Shown here piece after piece: positions 22,116 to 34,020 of a DNA stretch of 64,000 nt. Position 1 is the first letter of the stretch. Each line of letters begins with the position of its first letter. The DNA comes from Piper betle. Taxonomy: Eukaryota > Streptophyta > Magnoliopsida > Piperales > Piperaceae. A program made the position numbers and the translations under genes. The notes beneath the pieces were generated by a model. That model searched no databases and was not told the DNA's origin. It worked only from the letters and a program-made list of their open reading frames with translations. Location of the stretch: the NCBI GenBank assembly GCA_033002965.1, contig JAURVB010013565.1, positions 29,405 to 93,404 on the forward strand, given 5' to 3'.

Positions 22116-25044
22116 TGTAAAACCCGTGACTCGAGTCAGAGTTTTACGTTACCGAACCAGTCGGTTCAACCGTTGGTTCGAGTCGAGTCAGTTTCATGAA
22201 CCGCGTGCTGAGTCGAGGCCAGCCGTGAGTTATGAGCGATGAGAGTCAGGTGTACCGGAATATATGATGATAACGTCGAGGAGATGGTGAGAGATGAGTT
22301 ATCAGAATATATGAAAGTATGCAGTATTTTTTTCTTTTATATGTTTGATCGTAGAAATAGTTTTAGGCCGAATAACGCATTAGGACGCGTTGGATTATAT
22401 TCGGGTGGGTTATTAGTTATAGAGCATGCCATTTGGATGTTGTTGTGTTTGTTTTATTTTATGGAATTTTTCCATATTTTTCTAGATTTTTTTAGAATTT
22501 ATTACGAACTAGTTATTATTTTGACTCGAGTAGGAATCGAGTCAATACTTAATTACGAAACTGCCATTGAGAGTATTTTTCTCCTTCCCGACACTTTCTC
22601 CCTCCCAAAACCCTCGCCGCCGTCACTGCCGTCGCCGCCGCCGCCACCGACGCCGCACTGCCGCCGATCAACGCCGCCCCGCCCCGCCGTGCCGTCGCCG
22701 TGCCGCCCCGACCAACCCCGGCCACCGTCTCGCCGCCACGACGCCGGAATCGCCCCACGAAGCCGCCTCGACCGTCGCCACTCGCCGATTCGCCGCCGTC
22801 CGGACTGCGCCGCCGCCGCTGTGACCCCGACGACCACCCCCTCGCCGTCGCCGACGTTTCCCCCATCATCCCGACCGCCGTCGAGGCCGGCCGCAGCCCC
22901 GATCGGAGCACGCCGCCGCCGCCGCCCATTTTCGACGCCGCCGCCGACGGCCATCGCCGCCTCGGCTACCCTGTTTGACACCACCATCGGACCAAGCTCG
23001 TCGAGCTGGTGCCGATAGACCCCCTGATTGCCCCGTCCCGAATCATCGCCGGAAAACCGCCGGAATCCGCCGGAAAACTGCCGACACTCGCCGGAAAACC
23101 GCCGGAACCGCCGGAAAATTGGATTCGTGGGAAATTCGCCGGATCATCCGCCGAACGCACCCGGTCCAATCTGATCGGACTTCGGACGCCGCTAGGTGCC
23201 GAATTCGAGTTTCGAGCCACGAAACGGAAACCCTAGCCGTCGCCGATTTTCGACGACGCGAGGTATAATTTATTTTAACTTAATTATTTGAAAGTATTGA
23301 TTATTAGAATTGCATGCTAGGATTGGTGAATTGTGTGTTATAATAATATATATAAATGTAGATTTGATTAAGGATAAAATATGAAATTTGTTTGATTGAG
23401 TGGTGTTAAAAATGGAGACTAAGAAACTAATTAGGGTAACTAGGTAATGATCATGATCTAATGCAAACTAGCCTAAGTAGACTTGCTAGAATTGATATAG
23501 GTTGATGTGTGTTGATTGATGCGTGATTGTGTTGATTGTGTGTGCATGCTATAGGATGTGTGATTCATCATGCGGGCGTTAGTTTTTAGCTTGATTGTGT
23601 AGGTACGGTGTAGGAGCTCGCCGCCTAGGCGCGTGGACCCGTTTGGAGCTTCTACCAGGTCCGTTTAGGACTCGTTCTCTGTTTTACGCTACTCTATTGT
23701 GTATTTGATTTATCATGTGCAGGACGAGTTAAGTGGCGTTTTATCGGATCCCACTTAACTCGGGCCATTTAGCCAACAGTTCTTTTTCGGATTAATAACC
23801 CTCGAGGATGAGATCCCTCGAGTTTGTTTTCGAACTTCAGATCCAGCTCACGTTGCCTTCGGGCCTATTGTATAAATCCCAACCCAGACCTATATATATG
23901 TATAGTTTTCGCGTTTTTGTGAGAGATTGAATGAGGGAAATCCGACTACCGTGCTACGCGAGCGGGCACGTGTGAGTCGATAGTGGGCTCTGGAATGGTG
24001 TACGGGCCGTTTCATTCCCGAGGGATCCTGACAACTCCACCTTTGAGTTCCTCAAACCCGGAGAAGTGTGGAGGTTCACGGGTACTGCATTGCAGCGCAT
24101 GTCTAGACTTGTGGTTTCAAAGGGTACTGAAGGCGACTGCCTGAGAGTGCTCGGCCTTCGTGCTCAAGGCCAGGAGTAATATGGAAGGTGCAGAGGGCGG
24201 AAAGGAATGAGATTTGATGCGAGAAGCGATAGAGAAATGGCCGAGGCATGAGAATGTGAAAGATAGGGGGACGCTGTCGACCCGAGGGCGACGGCTCCCG
24301 TATGTGCCCTGATGAGAGTTCTTGAGGAAGTATATGGTTTTCATTCAACAGGAGAGTTTGCTCTCCTGTGCCAGATTGATATTAGTTATTTTCCGGGCCG
24401 GTAACACTCGTTACTGACGGTTTTTCTATATATATGTAGGTGAGGAATGCGAGCGATGAAAGCTGTCGGGACTGCGGAGGAGCAGCACGGAACCGCGCAC
24501 ACATGTACCTGCCGCGTGTAATGTATAATGATGGTGTGTTATTGCTACGTGAATGATAATTTTGATGTGTTTGCTTAGATGAATTACTTGTTATGAAATG
24601 AACGGATAAATATGAATGAGTAGGGAGCCTTGGAGTTCAGACTCGGCTCAGGTGAAAACGAATGAGATAATGATTGAATGTCAGTGGTAGATTGTTATGT
24701 GTTATCGTATTTTCATAAAATATTTATATACCCTTGCTGTGGACAGGTTGGCCCCTATTGCACTTTTAGGGAAACTCTATCCGCTTTTCTGTAATAGTAC
24801 ATATTTTCTTTTGGTTTCTCATTTATTGATTTTGTTTTGTCTTTGCTTGCACATCATAGCATGCATGTAGGACTCCGTTAGAACCTAATTGTTCCCATTC
24901 ATGCATTTCATGTTTGCATCTCCATCTTAAGACGCCGAGGGTAGATCCGGGTCGGCTTAACCGAACCCAGTAGATTAGCGAACGGTTCGGTCGCCGGTGA
25001 CATTTCCGGGTCGGTTCACGGGTGAGCCGAAACGGGGTGTTACA
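22116..25044 (+). mobile_element. 3' LTR of element A
   Basis: 2929 bp, TGTAAAACCC...GGTGTTACA. Retains the full GC-rich segment (22600-23260). Apart from the deletion in the partner LTR the two are very similar, pointing to a fairly recent insertion. Followed by TSD aaatg at 25045-25049. Confidence 0.9.
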
Positions 25045-25049
25045 AAATG
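25045..25049. repeat. Target-site duplication (right) of element A
   Basis: aaatg, identical to 17245-17249. Confidence 0.9.
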
Positions 25050-26826
25050 AATGCACCGGTAAACATGAGTAAATATCACATATACTTGTGTTAGTAAATA
25101 TATAAATAATTAAATAATTAAAAAATTAAATAATTAAATAATAATTGAATTGATGATTAAATAAATAAACAAAGAGTTAATACTCATTAATCATGAATAA
25201 TAATAATGTCATAGTTATACAATACAAGAATGCATAATTAAATACAAATAAATAATAACATACACGTGAATATATCTATATATATATATATATAAATATA
25301 CACACACACACGCACACACACACGCACACAATTTAGTAAACATAAATAAGACTAATATTAATAAGTAAATATATCATTAATAATAATAAGTAGTCATATA
25401 AACATGCATTAAAATCAATAAAGACACAAATAATACTAAATGAATAATAAATAAATAAATAAATAAAAATAATCATAACATCCAAACATTCTAAATCATG
25501 TGAATATGCATTTAAGCTAATACAATGGTTCTTGAATTATAAAAAATGGTCAAAAAACGGCCGAAAACAGCTAAAAATGAACTGGACTGGACCGAATAGA
25601 GCTGAACCAGACAAAACTAAACTAAACCAGCTCAGTTTGGACTAACTAAAAAATGGGCCAGGTTAAGTGGGCGGACATGATGGACATGAACTAGGGCACG
25701 GACAGGCGGACTAGGGCCACGGCAAGGCGGATGTGAACGTCGGCAGCGGGTAAACGGGCTGAACGAGGGGCAAGGGTGGCACGGCTGGGGTCGCTGTTGC
25801 TCAGAATAAATGGCCCATGTGACGAGGAACATGATGGTGGTGGCGGTAGGTGCAGTCCGGCTGGAAAATAGCCCGAAAGAGGGCGATATCGCTGCCAGGT
25901 ACGATGACATCGCCCAACGGCAATCGCAACCGTGGTGGTCGTCGTGGGTTGTCTCAAAAGGGAGGTCTCAGCAATATGAAGCTATGTGGGTGGTTGGATC
26001 GGTCGGAGGTGGATCGTCGGTGTCGGAAAATGGCCCAAAAGGTGGCGACAAGGATGACTGAAATCGAGTTGAAAAACTCTTGCTGGCAGTGATTGCGGTG
26101 GCGCCGGTAGTCGTGAGTGGTACAAATAAGAAGCCAACTACGAAGCGGTCATGAGGGTGCTGGTCCCATGGCCGGGGCAAGGCAGAACTCAATGGCGATG
26201 AGCCGAAGTGGCGGCGGCGCTAGGGTGTAACTATGAAATCATGGGAAATCTATGATAAACAACATGGTAAAGCTAGGGCTGGCCTGGATGGCTCAGATAT
26301 TGTCACATGGCATGATCTTAACATTTGACAACTCGCCCTACTAGTGGGACCCCCTGATGGGTATATACAATATACATGGATGGAATGTTTGGATCGAGAC
26401 CATCTAAAATCAAAACGGACTTGAGTCCTAAAAAGGACCCTATAGGCGGGAATCGAGGGAAGAAGGCTAAATAGGCCTTCAACTCTAAACTCAATCAAGA
26501 TGGGCCAGGAGGGGCACAATCCAGTGATCCGAAATTCATATGCCGCATATAAATGAAATACCCAGAAAGTCCCAAAAGGATACTAAATGATACAACAGCC
26601 TAGATCTAGGCCTAAAACCTAGCTAAATCATACAAATCATTTGTATACCTCACATATACCCTGATAACTCATGCTTTGATCATCTGCATATTGAGCATAC
26701 TCAGCCACTATAACACGTTCATATGGTCATCTGGGCCCATACACGTTCATATGCTCAAACCAACTCGAAACTTATCCGAATGTGGCAAACTACGCCGGGT
26801 AAAACCCTAACCCTTCGGGTTTTACA
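25050..26826 (-). mobile_element. Family C LTR, part 2 (minus strand)
   Basis: Continues the LTR cut by element A. On the minus strand it begins TGTAAAACCCG at 26826 and runs through the 'gggcccagatgacc', 'tttaggcctagatctagg' and 'gtttggatgttatg' landmarks of the C family (mirror images of 7752-9254 and 28652-31688). Pararetrovirus RT sequence starts directly at 26827. Contains TA and CA microsatellites at 25276-25330. Short frames here are not genes. Confidence 0.75.
25276..25330. repeat. (TA)n-(CA)n compound microsatellite
   Basis: TA run followed by CA run with occasional CG interruptions. Confidence 0.9.
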
Positions 26827-28060
26827 CCTATAGCTTTTTGGGAACGTAAAAAACATGAGGTTTCTCTCCCTTATGAGAAAAATTTTCATGAAAGTCAAAT
26901 TCCAACTAAAAGAAAGGCCAATACAAATGAACAAGGAATTAGTTTTGTATTGGCAAAATGAAATTCAAGATCTACTTAATAAAAAGTTAATCCGATCTAG
27001 TAAATCACCTTGGTCGTGCTCGACTTTCTATTTTTATAAGGCATTTGAAATTGAGCAAGGTGAACCAAGATTTATTATAAATTACAAACCATTGAATACA
27101 GTTTTGCAATGGATTAGATATCTAATCCCTAGTAAGAAATATTTATTAAAAAGATTATACCATGCTAAAATATTTAGCAAGTTTGATATGATATCAAGCT
27201 TCTAGCATATTCATATTAAAGAATAAGATAGATACAAAATTGCATTTAATGTTCCATTTCGACAGTTCGAATGGATTGTTATGTCATTTGGATTAAAGAA
27301 TTATGTACATTTTATTATTGATTACATCGATGATGTTCTTGTCTATAGTGATAGTATAGAACAACATTATAAGCATTTGAGCCAATTCCATAAGATAGAG
27401 AAAGTTAATGGAATAGTGTTATTTAAACAAAAAATGAGTTTAGCTCGAATAAAGATAAAATATTTAGGACATGATATCGAGAATGGTGATGTATGTCCTA
27501 TTCAAAGAGTAATGGAGTTTCGAGTAAATTTCTTAGATGAGTTAAAAGATAACAATCTTGTCATTGATTGTACATTACTTTGTTAAAGATTGCAAAAGAA
27601 TCTTCCGCCTTGAATTAATTCTCATACTAAAGCAGTGCAGACAAAAATAAAATTCATTCCTTGTTTAAGTTTGTCTAATCCCATAGCTCTCAAGATTGTA
27701 GAAACTGATGTGTTTGAGCTAGGATTTGGAGGTTTATTAAAATAGACCATAAATAATAAGAATGTAGTAATTAGATATTACCCTGGTCTTTGGAAACCAA
27801 CACAACAGAAGTATTCAACTATTAAAAAGAAATGTTAAGCATTGTAAATTATATTTTAAAGTTTTAAGATGATCCGTTAAATCAGAAGTTTTTGTTCCAT
27901 ATTGATTGTAATGCAGCTAAAGATATATTTGAGAAAGTTGTTTCTCTAAGCACATCTTTGCTCGTTGATAGGCTCTGTTAGTTATTTTCGACTTTGATAT
28001 GGAGTACATCAAGGGAACAAATAATTCTCTCCCTAATTTCTTAACTCAGTGAATTTTTGC
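26827..28060 (+). pseudogene. Endogenous pararetrovirus reverse transcriptase / RNase H, broken
   Basis: The translation carries the conserved order of a Caulimoviridae RT: IQMNKELVLYWQNEIQDLL and SPWSCSTFYF near the start (26930-27040), the KIFSKFDM motif (27165-27190), then the catalytic YIDDVLVYS (27325-27350) and a KYLGHDIENG block. RNase H follows with IVETDVFELGFGG (the catalytic Asp is visible) and a final YIKGTNNSLPNFLT (28000-28035). It is disabled by stops (for example at 27202), frameshifts and a short deletion between the FGLKN and YIDD motifs. No LTR or integrase belongs to it, which separates it from Ty3/gypsy. It is an ancient remnant, and genus-level placement is uncertain. 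Confidence 0.85.
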
Positions 28061-28061
28061 A

Positions 28062-28651
28062 ATGGGTATAATAGATCAAGATAAAGGGAAACATCCAACG
28101 TACAAAAATGTACCGATTAAAATGCCCAAGAAAGGTATAAAGTTGTATGAGCCTTATGCTTCAATTGCTATTGAATCTAGTAAATTTGACCTTCATTCCA
28201 ACCCAAGTCATTCGAGTCATATTTCTTCCCGTGACTCTTATAAGCAAATAGGCCCCATATTTTAAAAAGCCTTATTTACTTCATGTATGTTTTATTGATA
28301 AAGATTTAGAAAAAAAATCCAAAAAGAAAATCCAGTCACATATGCACTACGTTGTTCTCCATATCCTTCTCATTTTCCAATGATTGCTAGAAAAAATAGA
28401 TATTATAATGAGCTAATATTATTTGACACCGGATTTTGCTCCTTCTCTCACAAATTCAGGGGAGACACCGTAGTCATCATCAAATACCTTACAACTATGA
28501 AATATTTGAATCATGCATTACATACTCTAAGGCTATTATGGCTAACGTAATGTCCTATGAGAATGATGGTAGCCCTAATGCTATGAGAAGGATTTCTAAT
28601 GTTATACCAGCTCAAGGTATTCCATATGAATATAATTGTTCGGATTATATT
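28062..28651 (+). pseudogene. Endogenous pararetrovirus downstream coding region, 5' part
   Basis: Follows the RNase H remnant on the same strand. Short frames (28062-28265; 28436-28675) with frameshifts; no named domain recognised. The sequence is cut at 28651 by solo LTR C and resumes at 42148 with the same strand. I infer it is the 3'-terminal polyprotein or second ORF of the virus. Confidence 0.5.
28647..28651. repeat. Target-site duplication (left) of solo LTR C
   Basis: atatt, exactly repeated at 42143-42147 after the LTR end more than 13 kb away. Confidence 0.8.
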
Positions 28652-29168
28652 TGTAAAACCCTAGCTCTCGGTTAGGGTTTTGCCTACTTGTACTCTTCCA
28701 CGGTTCGGGCCAGTTTTGAGTAGGTTTGAATAAGTTCGAGCAGACCAATTTTAGACCATGAGTATGGGGCCCAGATGACCATATAAGCATGTTATGAAGG
28801 CTAAGTATGCCTAACATACAGATGATAACTTCAGCCATGCTATAACAGGGCATGAGTTATTAGTGTAAACATCAGGTATACAGATTGTTTTTATTTGTTA
28901 GCTAGGTTTTTAGGCCTAGATCTAGGCCCTTGCAATGTTTAGTATCCATTTGGGATTTTTAAGGTATCTCATTTACATACATCGTAGAGATTTTGAAGCA
29001 TCAGATTGCCCCTATGGGCCCAGCTTAATTGAATCGTAGATTTTTACCCGATTAAGTTAATAATTTTGAAGCCCATTTAGTCTTCCTGCCTCCGATTCCC
29101 GCCTATAGAGTCACTTTTAGGACTCTAGTCGGTTTCAACTTTAAATAGTCTTGATCCATACTTTTTGT

Positions 29169-29170
<2 letters not shown>

Positions 29171-29214
<44 letters not shown>
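29171..29214. repeat. (AT)n microsatellite
   Basis: About 22 AT units, at the place where the C copy at 8220-8240 has only a short mixed catatgtata stretch; an expansion private to this copy. Confidence 0.95.
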
Positions 29215-29220
<6 letters not shown>

Positions 29221-30099
29221 ACATATATTCATAGGTGGGCCCCTACTAGGCGTGCAAGTTGCCGAATGGTTCAGATCACACCACATGGCAAGATTTGGAC
29301 CCTTCAATAAAATTCTTATTTAAAAACCTAGCTTTTCTTCCCCCATTTTTGGATTTGCACCGTACCGCCGCCGCTACTTCAGCTCACTGCCGGCGAGTCC
29401 TTCCAATCACTAGACTTGTCCGATCGTGATTGCCTCATGGCCGACTATTGATCCAAGTCCAGCTCTAGCACGAGCACCACTGTAGTTGCTACAGGCGATG
29501 GCATTTATATGGCCGGTTTCCACTACTGCCTCCCCTTTCCCAGCCATTTTGGCGCCGACAAGCTACCTTTGTCGAGGTCAACCGCCAAGATAGGTTCATC
29601 TCATCGAGACTAACATTTTGGTACAACTGCCGACCCTAGCCGTGGGTGGAATCTTCAACGGCAACTCTACCTACCCGATGCTAATTTCCTTGCCTTTCCG
29701 GTCAGTAGCTGGCCAGACCTTGTCAATCACCACCGCCATCACCTATGCCTACAAGTCCTCTGTTGATCACGACCAGCAACAACCTTTGCCGCGTTGCCAT
29801 TGGCGATTTTCGACGACGGGCACCGCAGCAAGTTTGCCCACATTTGTGCCCGGCAACCCAAATCCTATTCACCTACCCGCACATATGCTTGCCTGCCCGC
29901 ATCCATTCTCGTGTTCGCCCAACCAACCGATCCTATTTTGCAGTTAACCAAGACCAAGTTAACTCGATCCGAATCGGTCTCGTTCAGCCCATGTTACTCG
30001 GTTTACCATTTTTTGTTGTTTTCGAACCGTTTCTCGACCATTTTTGGTAATTTGAGACGAGCCTACATTAGTTTATATACATATTCACATTTTTAGCAA

Positions 30100-30107
30100 G
30101 TTTGGAT
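30100..30107. repeat. 8-bp target-site duplication (left) of hAT element
   Basis: gtttggat, repeated at 31012-31019. The uninterrupted sequence ('gtttggatgttatg') is present in the C copy at 9198-9211, confirming the empty site. Confidence 0.9.
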
Positions 30108-31011
30108 CAGTGTTGCAGAAATCGGCCGATTCCGTGCGGAATCGGCCGATTCATCGGATCGGCGTCGCGCCGATCCGATTTCGGGGCCGAATCGGGCGGC
30201 CCGAATCGGCCCCGGAATCGGCCGAGTTCGGCCGATTCCGACCGATTTAGTCCGGAATCGGAATCGGCCGATTTAAATCGGAATCGGTTTTTTAGGAAAT
30301 TACCAAAATACCCTAGGTATGATTTTTATAAATTATTTAAGCATGGGTAAAATGGTAATTTGGATTTAAAAACCTAAAATCAAACCCGCTCCCGACACCG
30401 CCGCCGCTCGTCCGCCCGCCGCCGCCCGGTTTCCGCCTCCGCCGTGCGGCCCCGACTCCGCGCTCGCCGCCGACGCGGGCTGCCGACCTCGCGAACGTCG
30501 CCGCCCACCCGTGGCCGGACCGAATCGGGCACGCACGAATCGCCGCCGACTCCGCCGCCGGCTCCGGACCACGACGGTTCGTCCGGCCGGCTGCCGACAT
30601 CGACTGGGCTGCCGACATACTCCGACATCGCCGCCGCGAGACTCGCCGCCGACCGGGCCGCCGGTGGCGGCGGAGGGTAAAAATCGCACGGTGGCATTCT
30701 TGTCATTAAAAGTTGACTCGAGTCTAACTCGAGTCAAAAATAATAATTAATTCGAAATAATTTAAAAAAATCTTAAAAAATATTTAAAAATATCAAAAAC
30801 TATAATACACAAAATAATATCAAAATAACATCAATACTTAATTTTAATATGTTTATATTATAAATTGATCAAATTATTATATATAACTGATTAAATTAAT
30901 TTGGACCGATTCAACTGAACCGATTCCTGGCCGGTTCAGACCGATTCCGATTCCGATTCCGATTCAGTGGAAAAACCGATTCCGATTCCGATTCCGATTT
31001 ATGCAACCATG
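30108..31011. mobile_element. Non-autonomous hAT-like DNA transposon (904 bp)
   Basis: Terminal inverted repeats of about 18 bp: CAGTGTTGCAGAAATCGG at the left and, read from the right end inward, CATGGTTGCATAAATCGG (3 mismatches). Flanked by an exact 8-bp duplication, the hAT signature. Subterminal regions are packed with cggccgattcc / ccgattccgatt repeats (30120-30290, 30900-30995). The interior has a GC-rich stretch (30385-30680) and a 'gttgactcgag...actcgagtcaa' block (30712-30738) that resembles the reverse complement of the LTR families here. No transposase; the overlapping frames in the GC-rich stretch are artefacts. Confidence 0.85.
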
Positions 31012-31688
31012 GTTTGGATGTTATGAATATTTTTCTTTCTTTATTATTTATTTTATTTATTTATTTATTTATTCATTCATTTTTATTCATTCCTTGTTAT
31101 TTGTATGTTTATTGATTATAATGCATGTTTTTGTGATTATTTATTTATAGTAGTGATATATTTACTTATTAATATTAATCTTAATCATGTTTACTAAATT
31201 TTATATTTAATTAAATATTTATTTATTTATTTATTTGTTGGCTTGCGTGTATGTTGTTATTTATTTGTATTAATTAAGTATTTCTGTATTAGATAGTTGT
31301 GATATTAATAATCATGATTAATCAATATTAACTATTTATCTATTTATTTATTTATTGAATAGTTATTGATTTATTTAATTATTTATTTATATGTTTACTA
31401 AAACCGGTATATATTGATATTTATTCATGTTTAGCTGTGTATTTATATAGTATATTGATATTATTATTTTATGATTAGAGTAATCTTCATTTTTGGTATT
31501 TATTATTTGTTTATTGGTCATTTTCTTTATTGTGTCTTGATTTACGTGTTAGATATTTAGTTGTTGGTTTATTTAGCACTATTTTCTTTATTACAATCGA
31601 TTGATGTTGTCAGTACATATCACGAGCAAACATTATATAGAGATATTAGTATTTTACTTAGTAGTAGGTTTTGATGTAGGTCCTAGAG
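31012..31688 (+). mobile_element. Solo LTR family C, segment 2
   Basis: Very AT-rich (tttatt repeats). Ends with 'gttttgatgtaggtcctagag', whose continuation 'tgtgagcttgccg' is found at 41042, matching the 'gtaggtacgg...gagctcgcc' block of other LTRs. Element B is inserted exactly there. Confidence 0.8.
31684..31688. repeat. Target-site duplication (left) of element B
   Basis: tagag, exactly repeated at 41037-41041. Confidence 0.9.
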
Positions 31689-33824
31689 TGTAAAACCCAC
31701 GATTCGAGTTAGGGTTTTATATTCAGAACCGGTCGGGTCGACCGTTATTTTTGAGTTGAGTCAGTTTCAGGACACGTGTACCGAGCCGACGCCGGTCGCG
31801 TGTATGAGTTATGAGGGTCATGCGTACCCAAGTATATGATGATAACGTCATGAACACAGCAGAACAGAATGAGTTATCAGAATATATGAGAATATGCCAG
31901 TGATTTTTTTATTTTTATATATAGTGGATCGTAAAATTAGTTTTAGGCCGTTTACCGCGTTAGGACGCGTTACGGGCATTTTGGGTGGGTTGATAATTCT
32001 AGAGCATATCATTATGATTTTTGGTGTTGTTTGATTTTATGGGATTTTTCCCAAATTTTTTTGAATTTTTTTACGACTTAAATATTATTTTGACTCGAGT
32101 CGGAGACGAGTCAAGTAATATTTACGACCTTGCCACCACACACCCCGCGCCTTTCTTTCTTCCCCAAACCAAACCCTCGCCCGCGCCGCCCCTGTTCGCG
32201 CGCCACCGCCGCCACGGCCGACGCCGCCCAGCTGCCGATCGCCGCCCCTAGCTCCGCCACGACGTTGCCGTGCCGCCCCGACCAGCCCCGGCCGCTGCCA
32301 GGCCGCCGCGACGTCGGAATCGGCTCGCCTAGCGCCGCGGCTACATTTCGGTCGCGTCGCCGATTCCGCCGCCGGCGAGCATCGCCACCACGATCAGGTG
32401 GTCGCCTCAGCACCCTCGACCACCCAGTGACGCTTCCTGACCGGAGCGGAGGCCGTCGCCGCCGTGGCCGGCCGGATCTAGCAACCACCACGGCCGGCCT
32501 CTGTTTTATGCATTTTCCGGCGAGCCGCCACCTCCGTTGGCCTCATCGACCTTGTAGATGAGTCGGGCTCGCCGAGCCGGTTCCAATGGTACCCTACATG
32601 ACCCCTATCCAGCTAGTAGATACCACCGGCAATTGTCGCCGGAAAACCACCGGAAGTCGCCGAGAAAACCGCCGGAAAATCGGAATTTCTGGAATTCGCC
32701 GGAATTCACCGGATCTTCCGCGGGGCTCACCCGGTGGAGCCCGATCGAGCTTCGGACGCCGATGAGCGCCGAATTTGAGCTCCGAGACGCGCGACGGAAC
32801 CCTAGCCGTCGCCGATTGTCGACGACGAGAGGTATAATTACCTCCAATTTGATTGATTTAAAATTGATGATTATTAGCATAGCATGGTAGCATGGACCGA
32901 TTATTTATCATGATAGTGCCTAATTTCTGATGAAGTAATGATTGTATGATTTGAGGAATTGTAATTGAATAGTAAGTGATCTAATGAAATAAAATGAGTT
33001 GGAGCATGATAAGTGATTACGATATAACTTAGAAAAACACGATAAGATTGGTATGAATAGGATGAGTTAGAATTTCTTTCATACTTATTATTATATAATT
33101 GTTGATTGTTATGGTAGATGTTGTATTGTGTGATGTTTGTTGAGTTTGATGCATCATTTAGTTAGCGGGCGTTAGTATTTAGTTTTGATGTGTAGGTACG
33201 GAGTAGGAGCTCGCCGCACTAGGCGCGATGACACGCTTGGAGCTTCTACCAGGTCCGTTTAGGACTCGTCTCTGATTTACTCTTTCTATTGTATGTTTAA
33301 TTTATTGCCTGCAGGACGGGTTAAGTGGCGTTTTATCGGATCCCACTTAACTCGGGCCATTTAACCGAACATTTTCCGGATTAATAACCCCTCGAGGATG
33401 AGATCCCTCGAGGATGATTTCGAAAACAAGATCCACCACAAGTTGCCTTCGGGCCTATTATATAAATCCCTACCCAGCCCTATATATATGTAGTTTTCGC
33501 GTTTTTAGTGAGACGAGAGACGGAGAAATCGACTGCACGTACCATGCAGAGGATGCCGTGACAGTCAAAGCGGGCTCTGGATTAGTGCCAGCGGACTGTT
33601 CCATTCCCGAGGGATCCTGACAACTCCGCGTTTGAGTTCCTCACACCCGGAGAACGTGGAGGTTTACGGGTACTGTTTAGTACAGCGCATGTCCGGACTT
33701 GTGGTTCAAAGGGTACTAAAGGCGACTGCCTGAGAGTACTCGGCCTTCGTGCTCAAGGCCAGGAGAAATATGGAGGTAAGGAGAGGGCTTAGGATAAAGT
33801 TTCATGAGAAGTACTGAAAAAGAA

Positions 33825-33840
33825 GTGCCGAGAGCGGCAC
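33825..33840 (+). other. LTR stem-loop with compensatory change between sister LTRs
   Basis: GTGCCG-AGAG-CGGCAC. The same site of the 3' LTR (40218-40233) reads GTGCTG-AGAG-CAGCAC, and the minus-strand copy near 1260 reads ATGCCG-AGAG-CGGCAT. Each difference is matched on the opposite arm. Confidence 0.75.
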
Positions 33841-34002
33841 AGTACCAGCAGCAGATCAGTTAGTTCGGGATGCTACCGGGTCTGCAGCCCAGTGGCTCCT
33901 CAGTAGTGCCCTTCAGAGTGTTCTTGAGGAAGTATATGGTTTTCTTTCATATGAGAGTTTGCTCTCATAGCCAGCTTGTTATAGTTATTTTATTTTCCGG
34001 AC

Positions 34003-34020
34003 CAGTAACACTTGTTACTG
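34003..34020 (+). other. Conserved LTR stem-loop H4
   Basis: CAGTAAC-ACTT-GTTACTG, 7 pairs. Family A keeps it as CGGTAAC-ACTC-GTTACTG (19289-19306). Also visible at 16726-16743 in a degraded LTR. Confidence 0.7.

Larger units (their letters stand above)
17250..25044 (+). mobile_element. Element A: non-autonomous gag-only LTR retrotransposon (TR-GAG type)
   Basis: Complete element of 7795 bp: two long LTRs (2702 and 2929 bp) around an interior of only 2164 bp that has a primer binding site, a broken gag with zinc knuckles, and a polypurine tract, but no protease, RT, RNase H or integrase. The interior ends with the 'cgaggacgaaattttta' motif that precedes the polypurine tract in many plant Ty3/gypsy Tekay/Del-like elements. 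Perfect 5-bp duplication. It would depend on enzymes of an autonomous relative. Inserted in a family C-like LTR. Confidence 0.9.
28652..30107 (+). mobile_element. Solo LTR family C, segment 1
   Basis: Starts TGTAAAACCCTAG. Collinear with 7752-9254. Ends at the hAT insertion. With segments 31012-31688 and 41042-42142 it forms one LTR of about 3.2 kb. The short frames over 29618-30096 are not conserved in the other C copies. Confidence 0.8.

Noticed and set aside
22239..23268. 259-codon plus-strand frame and neighbours in the element A 3' LTR
   Set aside because: Crosses the LTR start and GC-rich block; its equivalent is interrupted in the 5' LTR. Not a gene.
30337..30750. Overlapping frames of 78-123 codons in the hAT element
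   Set aside because: Low-complexity GC-rich DNA, open on both strands; no transposase motif.
32111..32890. Frames of 90-143 codons in element B 5' LTR (and 38452-38932 in the 3' LTR)
   Set aside because: Same GC-rich LTR artefact; frames differ between the two LTRs through small indels.
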